Shown: in pieces, positions 25,782 to 34,687 of the stretch
Numbering within the stretch: the stretch's first letter is position 1
How the letters are laid out: the number at the start of each line of letters is the position of its first letter
Assembly: GCA_963772225.1 (NCBI GenBank)
Contig: CAVYWD010000001.1
Coordinates: 186,001 to 250,000, forward strand
Source of the DNA: CAVYWD01 sp963772225
Lineage (GTDB): Bacteria; Myxococcota; Myxococcia; Myxococcales; UBA5297
Length of the DNA: 64,000 nucleotides
Direction of reading: 5' to 3'
Notes under the pieces: model-generated
The model's input: the letters and a program-made list of their open reading frames with translations, nothing else
Databases searched by the model: none
Told to the model about the DNA's origin: nothing
Made by a program: the position numbers and the translations under genes

Positions 25782-27211
25782 GCGCGCTCCAGGGGCACGG
25801 AGCCCGCGGCGGCGAGGGGGTTGTCGTCGCGCTCGCCGCCGAGCGGGGCGCTCAGGTTTTGGCTTCGGTCGGCGGGGGCCAGCTCGCCGGCGGACTCTCC
25901 GTCGGCAACACCGTTCGCCCCGCTCGCGACGGCGTTCTCCGGCGGAACCTCCAGGTCGAACAGCCGGGCCACCGTGACCGCCAGCGCCGCCGCCTCGCCG
26001 GGGCTGGCCTTGCCCGCTTCGCGCAGGCGAACCGTGGGGCCGTGCAGGAGCTTGTTGACGATGGCGCGGCCCATGGCCTCGATGGACTTGCGCTGCTTCG
26101 GCGTCAGGTCTTCGCCGAAGTGCGCCAGCGTCCGCTCGGCCTCGGACCGGGCTATCTCCTCGGCGTGCGTCCGCAGGCGGGCGAGCACTGGGACCGCGTC
26201 GCGCACCTGCCGGCCCTTGAGGAAGCGCTCCACCTCTTCGGAGACGATGCGGTCGGCCTTCTGCGCCTCCGCCTCGCGGTTTTGGCGGCCCTCGTCCACC
26301 ACGTGCTGCAGGTCGTCGACGTCGTAGGCGTAGACGTTTTCGAGCTTGCCCACGCCCTCCTCGATGTCGCGCGGCACCGCCAGGTCCACCATGAACAGCG
26401 GGCGGAAGTGGCGCTGCTTGATCACCGCGTGGAGCATGGCGGTGGTGAGGATGGGCCGCGGCGCCGCCGTGGAGGAGACGACGATATCCGCCTCGACGAG
26501 CAGGCCCGAGAGCTCCTCGAAGGGCCGCGCCGTCCCGCCCACTCGGCGCGCCAGGTCCCGCGCGCGCTCCAGGGTGCGGTTGGCGACCAGGATGCGCGGG
26601 GCGCCCTCGGCCAGGTGCTTGGCGGTGAGCTCGCTCATCTTGCCCGCGCCCACCAGGAGCACGGTGCGCCCGGCGAGCGAGCCGAAGATCTTCTTGCCCA
26701 GCTCCACCGCGGCCGAGGCCATGGAGACCGGCGCAGCGCCGATGGCCGTCTCGGTGCGCACGCGCTTGGCCGCGCTGAACGCGGCCTGACAGGCCTGGGT
26801 GATGACCCCCGCCAGCGTCCTGGCCCGCTGGGCGTTGGCGAAGGCCTCCTTCACTTGCCCCAGGATCTGCGGCTCGCCCAGGATCATGGAGTCGAGGCTC
26901 GAGGAGACGCGGAACAGGTGGCGCACCGCCTCTTCGCCCCGGCGGTCGTAGAGCGACTCCAGCACCAGGGGGCCCGCGCGCCGCGCCAGGGCCGCGCGCA
27001 CGCTCTCGGAGGCGTGGGGGGCGCCCCAGACGTAGGTCTCCACCCGGTTGCAGGTGGAGACGAGCATCAGCTCCTCCACCCCGTCCGCCGCGCGCAGCTC
27101 CGCCAGGAACTGCGGCATCTCGCCGGCGGCGACCGCGAGCTTCTCGCGCACCTCGACCGGCGCGGTCTTGTGCGAGAGCCCGACGAGCGTGAAGTCCCTG
27201 GGGGGCGCCAT
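25778..27211 (-). CDS. hemA: Glutamyl-tRNA reductase
   Basis: 477 residues. It reduces Glu-tRNA(Glu) to glutamate-1-semialdehyde, the first committed step of the C5 route to heme. GLSHKTAPVEVREK lies at the N-terminus, the catalytic cysteine in STCNRVE near residue 52, SLDSMILGEPQILGQVK follows, and an NADPH-binding segment LVGAGKMSELTAKHL lies near 185. The C-terminal dimerisation region is present with an extra acidic/Gly-rich tail. The ATG at 27211 shares a base with the stop of the CcsA-like gene (TAATG). Confidence 0.95.
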   Translation of the reverse strand: MAPPRDFTLVGLSHKTAPVEVREKLAVAAGEMPQFLAELRAADGVEELMLVSTCNRVETYVWGAPHASESVRAALARRAGPLVLESLYDRRGEEAVRHLFRVSSSLDSMILGEPQILGQVKEAFANAQRARTLAGVITQACQAAFSAAKRVRTETAIGAAPVSMASAAVELGKKIFGSLAGRTVLLVGAGKMSELTAKHLAEGAPRILVANRTLERARDLARRVGGTARPFEELSGLLVEADIVVSSTAAPRPILTTAMLHAVIKQRHFRPLFMVDLAVPRDIEEGVGKLENVYAYDVDDLQHVVDEGRQNREAEAQKADRIVSEEVERFLKGRQVRDAVPVLARLRTHAEEIARSEAERTLAHFGEDLTPKQRKSIEAMGRAIVNKLLHGPTVRLREAGKASPGEAAALAVTVARLFDLEVPPENAVASGANGVADGESAGELAPADRSQNLSAPLGGERDDNPLAAAGSVPLERA

Positions 27212-28038
27212 TACTTGAACTCCCCCGTGTGCACCCCGGTGGGGAAGAGCCGCAGCCCGACGAACGAGCCGAACAGGATGGCGAAGCCCACCATGGTGAG
27301 CAGCGCCGCGCGGCGGCCTCGCCAGCCGGCGAAGAGGCGCGCGTGCACCAGCGCTGCGTAGACGAGCCAGCCCACGAGCGACAGCGTCAGCTTGGGGTCC
27401 CAGCGCCACCAGTCGCCCCAGGCCTGCTTGGCGAAGAACGCGCCCGAGATGAGGGTGATGGTGAGCGCGACGAAGCCCCATCGCATGAGGCTGTTGCCGA
27501 TGCCGTCCAGCACCTCCAGGGACGGCAGGCGCGAGAAGAAGAGGCCAAAGCGCTTCTTCTTCACCTGGCGCTCGAGCAGCAGGTACGCCGCGGCCACCCC
27601 GGTGGCCAGCCCGAATGCCGCGATGCCCGCGAACGCGATGGCGATGTGGACGGGCATCCCGGCGATCTTCAGGGCCTCGGGGACCGGGTTGCCCTCGGCG
27701 TTCCGGCGCAGCAGCACCGCGGGCAGCACCACCGCCACCACCAGCGGCGTCGCGAAGACGCCGATGATGGGCAGCCGGTAACGCCACTGGACATAGAGGA
27801 AGCCGCACACCAGGAGCCAGCCGAAGAAGGACAGCCCTTCGGAGAAGCTCGTGATGGGCGTGTACGTGTTGTCGAAGAACCGCTGGAGGACGACCCACGA
27901 GTGCAGGGAGAAGCCCACCGACACGGAGACGAGCGCCGCCTGCGCGATCTTCGGGTGGCTTCGAGCGAAGAAAGCCAGGTAGAGGATCGCTGCAAACAGA
28001 TAAAAATGGCTCGCCCAGGACAGAAGGGCGTGGCTCAT
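27211..28038 (-). CDS. ccsA: CcsA/HemX-type cytochrome c assembly membrane protein
   Basis: A 275-residue polytopic membrane protein with about eight hydrophobic helices. The heme-handling tryptophan-rich motif WGDWWRWDPK sits near residue 203, and conserved histidines occur at LHSW, PVHIAIA and LVHARL. CcsA proteins bind heme for cytochrome c maturation (System II). The homologue HemX sits next to hemA in Bacillus and lowers HemA levels. No ccsB/resB is adjacent, so a HemX-like role in the heme operon is possible. Coupled to hemA by TAATG overlap. Confidence 0.85.
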   Translation of the reverse strand: MSHALLSWASHFYLFAAILYLAFFARSHPKIAQAALVSVSVGFSLHSWVVLQRFFDNTYTPITSFSEGLSFFGWLLVCGFLYVQWRYRLPIIGVFATPLVVAVVLPAVLLRRNAEGNPVPEALKIAGMPVHIAIAFAGIAAFGLATGVAAAYLLLERQVKKKRFGLFFSRLPSLEVLDGIGNSLMRWGFVALTITLISGAFFAKQAWGDWWRWDPKLTLSLVGWLVYAALVHARLFAGWRGRRAALLTMVGFAILFGSFVGLRLFPTGVHTGEFK

Positions 28039-28054
28039 CGAGGCCTCGGCGCGT

Positions 28055-28495
28055 CTACTGGAGCTTGTCGAGCAGGAGCTTGGCCAACATGTCGGCGTCG
28101 GCGTCCTGGTCTTTCGAATCGTCTTCCTTCTTGGGAGGGCTGTCCGAGCTGCCGCGCCCCGCCGGCCTCGCGGCCTTTGGCGTCGCGGCCTTCGGCGTCG
28201 CGGTCTCCTCCTCGGCGAGCCAGCCCACTTCGACCTGATAGACGTCGTCGCCGAGGATGACCGAGGTCATGTAGTGCTCGGCGCCCATCGCCCGCACGGA
28301 CTCGATGGTCTTGACCTTCCGGAGGAGCTTCTCGGCGTCGTCGCCCGACTCGAGCTTGACGAAGTGCAGCGCCTCGCGCAGCGGGAACTCGTCCTTGCTC
28401 GACTGGTCGATGAGGTGATCGGCGATGATGTCGACTTTGCCTTGGTCGACCCAACCGTCGAGCATCGCTTGCGGGAGAAATCGGAGGCGGGTCAT
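28055..28495 (-). CDS. Hypothetical protein heading the heme operon
   Basis: 146 residues, soluble. Residues ~1-100 look globular (RLRFLPQAMLDGWVDQGKVD, FPLREALHFVKLESGDDAEKLL, YMTSVILGDDVYQVEVGWL). The C-terminus is a low-complexity Ala/Thr/Pro-Lys and Asp-rich tail ending in ADMLAKLLLDKLQ. No known domain recognised. It ends 16 bp before the CcsA-like gene, so it is probably the first gene of that operon. ATG 28495 is the only good start. Confidence 0.65.
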   Translation of the reverse strand: MTRLRFLPQAMLDGWVDQGKVDIIADHLIDQSSKDEFPLREALHFVKLESGDDAEKLLRKVKTIESVRAMGAEHYMTSVILGDDVYQVEVGWLAEEETATPKAATPKAARPAGRGSSDSPPKKEDDSKDQDADADMLAKLLLDKLQ

Positions 28496-28607
28496 GAAGA
28501 TGGCGACAGTAGCACGGCGCCGCGACGGGCGTAAAGGCGGGCTCCAGGCCGTTTTCGCCCCCCGCCCGAGCAGGGGTTTTGGGCGATGACACCAGGCCTC
28601 GCGGGGC

Positions 28608-29192
28608 CTAGGGCGCGGGCAGCGCCCGGGCGAAGTCGGTCCAGCGCTGCCTCGCCTGGGCCTCGTCGGCGCCCGCCCCCAAGTCCCGTCCGGCCAGGGC
28701 CGCGAGCGACCGCGCGGCCTCGCCGCGCACCGCCGGCTCAGGGTCCTCGAGCCGAGACGCCAGCGCCAAGGCCACCTCCCGCCCGGCCGGCCGATGGCGC
28801 GCCACCTCGCACGCCAGGGCGCGGACCTGGGGGTCGGCGTCGGCCATCAGCTCCGGCAGGGAGCGCGGCGCGCCCTCGGCCTTGCGCCCGGCGCCGGGCA
28901 GCAAGAACAGGATGAAGAGCAAGCCCGCCCCTACCTGGAAGAAGGCCCGGAATGGCGGGTAGCGCCCGGCCCGCACCAGCGCGAACCGGTAGACGGCGAA
29001 CAGCGCCAGGAACCCGCCGAACGCCAGCGGCGCGACCGCGCGCACCGCGGTCGGCAGCAGCTCTCCGCGGGCGCTGGAGAAGAGCGCCAGCGCCGCCGCC
29101 GAGGCGAGCAGGCCGTAGAGGGTCCAGGCGAGCGCGAGCGAGCGCGACAACTTCAGCGAGCCGACGTGCGGCTCCTCCGGGCTCGCCTTCAT
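28608..29192 (-). CDS. Membrane protein with C-terminal HEAT-like repeats
   Basis: 194 residues. Three hydrophobic segments at ~18-38, 46-66 and 80-98 (WTLYGLLASAAALALF, AVAPLAFGGFLALFAVY, FQVGAGLLFILFLLP) are followed by a cytoplasmic or periplasmic domain with HEAT-like pairs (DADPQVRALACEVARHRP, DPEPAVRGEAARSLAAL). HEAT repeats bind proteins. It starts 8 bp after the coiled-coil lipoprotein gene, as the last member of a four-gene operon. ATG 29192 chosen; no strong ribosome site, which suggests translational coupling. Confidence 0.65.
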   Translation of the reverse strand: MKASPEEPHVGSLKLSRSLALAWTLYGLLASAAALALFSSARGELLPTAVRAVAPLAFGGFLALFAVYRFALVRAGRYPPFRAFFQVGAGLLFILFLLPGAGRKAEGAPRSLPELMADADPQVRALACEVARHRPAGREVALALASRLEDPEPAVRGEAARSLAALAGRDLGAGADEAQARQRWTDFARALPAP

Positions 29193-29200
29193 GGGCGCAT

Positions 29201-30161
29201 TCAAGGGCTGTCTCCTCGGGGCCTTTCGATGGAAAGGATAATCCTGTTGAGCGCGCGGTTGGCGTCGCCGTACCGGCCGTCGGAATAGGCGCGGGTCACC
29301 TCCTGCAGCAGCTGGCCCACGTCTTCGCGCGCCTTGAAGGACCCGCTTCGCTGGAGGGCGTTGACGCGCTCGACCTTCCTCGTCACGAAATCGCCGTCGA
29401 TCGCGAGCGCGCCGACCGCGGTCTCCACCGACTCGATGGCGCTCATGGACCGAGTCAATTCCCCGCCGGCCCGGAAACCCGCCGCCTCGAAGAGCTCCTT
29501 CTGGCGGGCCGCCGGCAGGTCGGCCGGCAGAACGCCCTTCTGCTCCATGGCGCCCAACAGGCCCCTGTAGGAATCTTTCGACCGCCGCTCGGGAGAGGAG
29601 CTCCGCCTTGTCCGAGCCGCTTCGCGCGAGCCTGTCGCTCAGAGCTTCGCGCTGCGCGAGGGCGGCCTCTCGAGCGGCGAGCGCGCCCTCGCGCCCGGCC
29701 AGCTCCCGCTCGCGATCGGAGAACCCCTTCTCCCTCACGGCGAGCAGGCGCTCTCGCTCGGCGACCGGGTCGGCCGGAGCCGCCGGGGCCGACTTCTGCG
29801 CCAGGGCGTCGCGGTCTTGGGCCAGCCGGTCGCGGAGCGCGGCGACCTCCTCCTGGTCGCGCACCAGCTGCACCGCCCGCTGGACGAGCTCCTGGACCTT
29901 GTTCTGGGGAGACTCCTTGCTCTCGGAGAGCCGCTCGGCCTCCTTGCGAAGGCGGTCGCGCTCGGTATCGAGCTGCTTGCGCTGCTCGTCGAGGACGGCC
30001 TCCTGGGCGGCGACGCGGCTCTTGTCGGCCTGCACCACGATGGTCAGCTCGTCGTCGGCCGGCTTGCGCGGGCTGCCCCGGTCGCCGCAGCCGCCCGCCA
30101 GCGCGAGCGCGGCCGCGCTGGCAACGAATGAGAAGGCGGAAAACCTGAGGGGCGTCGTCAT
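29201..30161 (-). pseudogene. Coiled-coil lipoprotein, interrupted by a +1 frameshift
   Basis: Starts at ATG 30161 with GAGG upstream; the signal ends in the lipobox LAGGC. Long heptad-rich coiled coil follows (~40-195: LDTERDRLRKEAERLSES, repeated AxREAALAQRE). At GGG 29591-29593 (plus strand) the frame breaks. The C-terminal ~125 residues continue in the next frame (SYRGLLGAMEQKGVLPADL, then a helical VTRAYSDGRYGDANRALNRI). Deleting one base yields ~319 residues joined as LLSERRSKDSYRG. The C-terminal half resembles a helical repeat. Probably a periplasmic rod-like protein; partner of the cyclase-like sensor 23 bp upstream (inferred). Confidence 0.65.
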
Positions 30162-30184
30162 GGCGACCTCGCTCGCACGCATCG

Positions 30185-31540
30185 TCAGCCCTTCAACCCA
30201 ATGACTTCGTAGGTCCAGACGGGGACAGCGCGACCCTCGACCGGCATCGCCGCGCGCTCGCGGAACTCGACCCGGTCCCGCACCTGCTCGAAGGTGGACT
30301 GCGCGAGGACGAGCTGGCCCTCCTCGGCGCTGGCCTCCAGGACCTCGGCGAGACTCACCTCGTCGCCGAGGACGGCGTACTCCATCCGCCGCTCCGAGCC
30401 CACGTTGCCGGCCACGGCTTCGCCGGAGTTGACGCCGATGCCCACCGCGAGGGCGGGCTGGCCCCGCTCGCGCCGCTCCTGATTCAGCACCGCGAGGCGC
30501 TGCTGGATCTCCGCGCCGGCGCGCACCGCGCGCATCGGGGCGTCGTCCACCGCGAAGGGCGCGCCCCAGACCGCCATGGCCGACTCCCCGATGAACTTGC
30601 TGACGGTCCCGTGGTGCTTGAAGACCACCTCGACGATGACCTCGAGGTAGGTGTTGAGCAGCGCCACCACCTGGCGCGGCGGCATCTGCAGCGACAAGGC
30701 GGAGAAGCCGCGCAGGTCGAGGAACAGGACCGTCACCTCCCGGAGCTCGCCCTGCAGGTCCAGGTCCGACTGCTCGGTGAGGATCCGCGCGGCCACGTCG
30801 TCGGAGACGTAGCGCGAGAGCGTGGACTGGAGGCGCTCGCGCTCCTTGAGCCCTTGCACCATGGCGTTGAACGAGGCGGCGAGCATCCCCACCTCGTCGG
30901 ACGAGCGAAGGCTCACCGGCAGGAGCGTGCCCTTGCCCACGCGGTCCATGGCCGCGGCGAGCGCCCGCACCGGCCGGGCGATGCGGCCCGAGAGCAACAC
31001 GGCGCCGGCGAGGGCCGCGACGAGCGACGCGGCGAGCACGGCGAGGCTCGCCCGCAGCCGCTCGCTCAGGGCGCGGTCGAGAGAGGCCGTGGAGAAGCCC
31101 AGGGAGATGTCCTCGTCGCCGTCGTCGGTCTTCAAGTGCGCGAGCTTGACGACGAGCCCCGGGCGGTCGCCGGTCCGCAGCGTCCGGAGCGCGCGCAGCG
31201 CGGCCTCGCGGCTGGAGCCGTAGAGGCTGGCGAGCCTCGGGTCGAGCGGCGCCAGCCGGTCCGCATGGGCCACCGACGCCGCGAGGACGACCGCGCCCGC
31301 CCGGGCGCGCACCACGAACGCGAGGTCGGGGTGGATGGCCTTGTGGAGCAGCGCGCTGGAGGGCAGGGCTCCGTTGGCGGCCAGGATGAAGGCGAGCTGG
31401 TGATACTCGTCTTCTCGCTGGGCGCGCTCGGCCACGGCCGGCCGCCAGACCGCGAGCCACCAGACGGCGATGCTCGCGAAGGCCACGAGCGCCGCCGCGA
31501 ACAGACCGATCTTTCGCCTCAGCGGAAAACGCGCTCGCAC
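30185..31540 (-). CDS. Membrane-bound class III nucleotide-cyclase-like protein, catalytically degenerate
   Basis: About 451 residues: TM helix near 10-30, a periplasmic segment of ~140 residues, a second TM near 180-200, HAMP (GRIARPVRALAAAMDRVGKG), then a cyclase homology domain. Asp at the first metal site (LFLDLRGF, ~D275) is kept. The second metal Asp is Glu (KFIGES, ~E319), and in the motif normally reading DxVNxAxRLE the transition-state Asn and Arg are Ser and Val (DEVSLAEVLE, ~396 and ~400). So cAMP synthesis is doubtful; an allosteric or nucleotide-binding role is likely. Start uncertain: GTG 31540 or TTG 31549, both just after the upstream stop. Confidence 0.8.
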   Translation of the reverse strand: MRARFPLRRKIGLFAAALVAFASIAVWWLAVWRPAVAERAQREDEYHQLAFILAANGALPSSALLHKAIHPDLAFVVRARAGAVVLAASVAHADRLAPLDPRLASLYGSSREAALRALRTLRTGDRPGLVVKLAHLKTDDGDEDISLGFSTASLDRALSERLRASLAVLAASLVAALAGAVLLSGRIARPVRALAAAMDRVGKGTLLPVSLRSSDEVGMLAASFNAMVQGLKERERLQSTLSRYVSDDVAARILTEQSDLDLQGELREVTVLFLDLRGFSALSLQMPPRQVVALLNTYLEVIVEVVFKHHGTVSKFIGESAMAVWGAPFAVDDAPMRAVRAGAEIQQRLAVLNQERRERGQPALAVGIGVNSGEAVAGNVGSERRMEYAVLGDEVSLAEVLEASAEEGQLVLAQSTFEQVRDRVEFRERAAMPVEGRAVPVWTYEVIGLKG

Positions 31541-31551
31541 TTGGGTCAAGC

Positions 31552-31983
31552 CTAGTAGCCGGAGATCTTCTCTTCGCCGGGCAGATCCATGTACCAGCGC
31601 CCGTCGGCCCCGAGGCGCAGCGTCCACGAGAAGTACTCGTCGACCGTGTCGACCGGGTCGTGGCCGCGGATTTTGGTGGTGTAGCTCATGAGCCCGTTGG
31701 CGATGCAGATGCGCTCGCGGGTCGGCGAGATGGTGTTCCACTTCACCGAGAAGTCCTTGGTGCCCGTCCAGATCTCCTCCATGATCTGCCCGAAGCGACT
31801 GGCATCCGGGTGCTTGTGCTTGGACGGCGGGGTCAGCATCTCGTGGATGCCGCTCCAGTCGTGGCTCTTCAAGAGGCTGTAGTACGAGCGCGCGCTCCCC
31901 TCGCAGTCCTCCTTGGGGCCGTTGCAGGCCCAAAGACAACTGGCCGCGGCGGCCGCCAGCGCCCATGAACGAGGTCTTCGCAT
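31552..31983 (-). CDS. Small lipoprotein, hypothetical
   Basis: 143 residues, with GGGAGAGG before ATG 31983. The signal ends in LWAC (lipobox). The mature part (~120 residues) has a pattern like a small NTF2-like or SnoaL-like alpha/beta fold: CEGSARSYYSLLKSHDWSGIHEMLTP near the start, then strands ending in SWTLRLGADGRWYMDL. Fold is inferred from pattern only. First gene of the operon with the cyclase-like protein, whose start lies within 12 bp of this stop. Confidence 0.65.
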   Translation of the reverse strand: MRRPRSWALAAAAASCLWACNGPKEDCEGSARSYYSLLKSHDWSGIHEMLTPPSKHKHPDASRFGQIMEEIWTGTKDFSVKWNTISPTRERICIANGLMSYTTKIRGHDPVDTVDEYFSWTLRLGADGRWYMDLPGEEKISGY

Positions 31984-32145
31984 GGCCTCTCCCAGAGTCG
32001 AATGATCCGCTGAACGCGGCGAGCGACTATAGCAAGCGCCGCGAGGCCTTGCGCCAAAAGGCCGTTGCTCGGGCGCCTGCCTCGGGCTAAGAGCTGCATC
32101 TCTCGAGGCGGCCCGCGCCGCACGGCAGGAAGGAGCCGGACGGAC

Positions 32146-32910
32146 GTGCTCATCGCGCTTCGCGACGTGGAGATAGGTTACGGCCAGCCCCTGCTCCCGC
32201 CCATCGCGCTCACCATTTGCGCGGGCGATCGTCTCGGGATCCTGGGCCCCAACGGCGCCGGCAAGAGCACGCTCCTGAGGACCCTCATCGGCCTGTTGAC
32301 CCCGCTCTCCGGACGCGTCGAGTACCCCGAGGGCCACAGGCCGCGCATCGGCTACGTCCCCCAGTCTCACCGGCCGGACCCGTCGTTCCCGCTCTCGACC
32401 GGGGAGGTGGTCCTGATGGGCCGCTACCCGATGCTGGGCGTCGTGCGCCGCCCGGGCCGGGCCGACCGCGAGGCGGCGCGGGCGCTCCTCGAGGCGGTGG
32501 GGCTCGCCGACCGGGAGAAGATTCCGTTTCGGGCGCTCTCGGGAGGGCAGCGCCAGCGGGCGCTCGTGGCGCGCGCGGTGGTGGGCGACCCCGAGCTCCT
32601 CGTGCTCGACGAGCCCACGAGCGAGATGGACCCGGCCGCCGAGCACGCCCTCTTGGACCTGGTCCTGAAGCTCGCGGCGACGCGCCGGACGGCGGTGCTC
32701 TTCGTCACCCATCAGATCAGCGCCGCGGCGGGGTTCGCGACCTCGCTGGCGCTCGTCAACCAGACCGCGCACCTGTTCGAGTCCGGCCCCGCCGAGGCAC
32801 TGCTCACCTCCGAGCGCCTCTCCCGCCTCTACGGCCGGGCCATCGAGGTGCGCCGCGAAGGCGGGCGGACGCTGGTCTGGATGGCCAGCGCCGCCGAGGC
32901 TCAGCGATGA
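32146..32910 (+). CDS. Metal-type ABC transporter ATP-binding protein
   Basis: 254 residues starting at GTG 32146 (AGGAAGGAG upstream). Walker A GPNGAGKST, Q-loop YVPQSHRPD, signature LSGGQRQRALVARA, Walker B LLVLDEPTSEMDP and H-loop THQ are complete. The sequence and the paired permease resemble ZnuC/MntB-type zinc or manganese importers. It overlaps the permease gene by ATGA. No substrate-binding protein or zur-like regulator is in the window, so the metal is unassigned. Confidence 0.88.
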   Translation: MLIALRDVEIGYGQPLLPPIALTICAGDRLGILGPNGAGKSTLLRTLIGLLTPLSGRVEYPEGHRPRIGYVPQSHRPDPSFPLSTGEVVLMGRYPMLGVVRRPGRADREAARALLEAVGLADREKIPFRALSGGQRQRALVARAVVGDPELLVLDEPTSEMDPAAEHALLDLVLKLAATRRTAVLFVTHQISAAAGFATSLALVNQTAHLFESGPAEALLTSERLSRLYGRAIEVRREGGRTLVWMASAAEAQR

Positions 32911-33752
32911 CCTTCTTCCAGGCCTATTTCCTGTGGCGCGACCCGCTGCTCGCGTCGGCCGTCGCCGCCGCGCTCCTCGGGTATCTGGGGGTCTTCGTGG
33001 TCCTGCGGCGGGTGGCGTTCGTCTCCGCCGCGCTCTCGCAGATCTCCGGGCTGGGCGTCGCCCTGGCCTTCTACGTGGGGAGCTTCTTCGGCATCGACCC
33101 CCACGGGCCGGCGCCGCTCTTCGCCAACCCGCAGGCCTTCGCGCTGCTCCTCACCGGCGCGGCCTCGGTGCTCTTGGGCCTCCCGGGGCGCGCGCGCCGC
33201 GTCAGCGCGGAGAGCGCGGTGGCCCTGGCCTACCTGGCGGCGTCGGCCAGCGTGGTCATCGTCCTGGCCAGCCCGCGCATCGTCCAGGAGGCGCACGAGG
33301 TCGGCGAGCTCCTCTTCGGCAACGCAGTGGCGGTGCGCGAGGAGCATCTGGTCACCCTGGCCATCGCCGCCGCAGCCGTGGCGGTCGTCCACGGGCTCTT
33401 CTTCAAGGACTTCGTCTTCGCCTCGTTCGACCCCGAGACGGCAGTGAGCGTCGGCTACCCGGTGCGCCGGCTGGACGCGGTGCTCCACCTCTCCATTGGC
33501 GCGGCGGTGGCGCTCGCCACCCGCGCCATCGGGACGCTCCCGGTGTTCGCCTTCCTCGTGCTCCCGGCGGGCGCGGCCTTGCTCCTGGCGCAGCGGCTGC
33601 GGGTGGTGGTCGCCCTGGCCATCACCATCAGCGTGCTCGCCGCGGTGTTGGGCTACTACCTCTCGTTCGTCTATTCGCTGCCCACCGGCCCCACCATGGC
33701 GGCCCTCTGTGCCCTCGCCTGGCTGCCGGGGCTCCGCAGGGTCCGCGGCTGA
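32907..33752 (+). CDS. Metal-type ABC transporter permease
   Basis: 281 residues with about eight hydrophobic helices of the ABC-3/ZnuB family: LGYLGVFVVLRRVAFVSAALSQ (with the usual conserved loop), the segment LLFGNAV, and FLVLPAGAALLLA near the end. ATG overlaps the ATPase stop (ATGA), so the two form a coupled unit. Unlike typical permeases it contains an extra loop at ~70-85 (Gly/Asp-Pro-His). Likely imports Zn or Mn through an unidentified binding protein. Confidence 0.85.
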   Translation: MTFFQAYFLWRDPLLASAVAAALLGYLGVFVVLRRVAFVSAALSQISGLGVALAFYVGSFFGIDPHGPAPLFANPQAFALLLTGAASVLLGLPGRARRVSAESAVALAYLAASASVVIVLASPRIVQEAHEVGELLFGNAVAVREEHLVTLAIAAAAVAVVHGLFFKDFVFASFDPETAVSVGYPVRRLDAVLHLSIGAAVALATRAIGTLPVFAFLVLPAGAALLLAQRLRVVVALAITISVLAAVLGYYLSFVYSLPTGPTMAALCALAWLPGLRRVRG

Positions 33753-33997
33753 CCGAGCCCGCAGCAACGGCGCATTCCACCAGGCTCGCGGGCCGCTCGG
33801 CACGGCGATTGCTCGAGTCCCCGCCCGTGCGACACTTACGAGACGAAGAGCGAATCTGCCGCCGGCGCGGCCACGCTGCGCTCGCGACCCCGCCGTGCCC
33901 TGCACTGACCCGTTTTCCGGGCGGTTTCTCGCCGCTCTCGGCCGCGGGAGATGCTCGGGCGCTCGGCGTGCCGGCCCCGCGCGCTTGGCCTGGAACC

Positions 33998-34687
33998 GTG
34001 GAAACCCTCCCCAGGTCCCGTAGCCGGAGGCGTGGCTTTTTTCCCCATTCCTGCTCGGAGACCGCGAAACAGGCGGCCGCTGTCGCCCAGCCGGCGTTGG
34101 GGCTTGCCGCCGAGTCGGACCCCGACCAAGAGCTCTTGGCCCTCGCCGCGCGAGGCGACCGCGCCGCCTTCACGAAGCTGGTCGAGCGGCACCAGCGGAT
34201 GGTCTATTCCATCGCCCTCTCGGTGCTCCGCGACGCGGACCTCGCGTGGGATGCAGCGCAAGAGACCTTCCTCAAGCTCCACGCCCGACTCGCCAGCTTC
34301 CGCGGCGACGCGCCCCTGCGGACCTTCCTCTCGCGCATCGCGCTCCACGTCGCCGTAGACCAGCGGCGGCGGACCGTGCGCAGCCCCGAGCAACCGGTGG
34401 ACGGCTCCGCCCTCTCGCACCTGCCAGACCCCCACCGCCTCGCCGACGACGAAGTGGAGCGGCAGGAGCTCCGGCGTCAGCTTTCGCAGGCCTTCGGCTC
34501 CCTGCAGGAGGCCCAGCGCACCGCGCTCGTCTTGCGCGAGGTCGAGGGCCAGTCCTACGCGCAGATCGCCCGGGCCATGGGCGTTCCGGTGGGCACGGTG
34601 ATGTCGCGCCTGTTCTACGCGCGGCGGGCGCTGCGCGCGCTGCTCGCGGGCCCCGGCTTCGTCGACGCGGAGCTCGCCGCCGCCTAG
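33998..34687 (+). CDS. ECF-type RNA polymerase sigma factor
   Basis: Up to 229 residues. Region 2 (FTKLVERHQRMVYSIALSVL ... AWDAAQETFLKLHA) and region 4 (QRTALVLREVEGQSYAQIARAMGVPVGTVMSRLFYARRAL, quoted in part) are clear; there is no region 3, as in ECF sigma factors. It directs RNA polymerase to stress or envelope genes. The N-terminal ~40 residues look non-conserved and the start is uncertain: GTG 33998 is the best upstream candidate, TTG 34096 the shorter one. No intact anti-sigma gene follows. The 34688-34978 stretch has one frame with a tract like LPPAAPSGFSPRDLA but no start codon. Confidence 0.85.
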   Translation: METLPRSRSRRRGFFPHSCSETAKQAAAVAQPALGLAAESDPDQELLALAARGDRAAFTKLVERHQRMVYSIALSVLRDADLAWDAAQETFLKLHARLASFRGDAPLRTFLSRIALHVAVDQRRRTVRSPEQPVDGSALSHLPDPHRLADDEVERQELRRQLSQAFGSLQEAQRTALVLREVEGQSYAQIARAMGVPVGTVMSRLFYARRALRALLAGPGFVDAELAAA

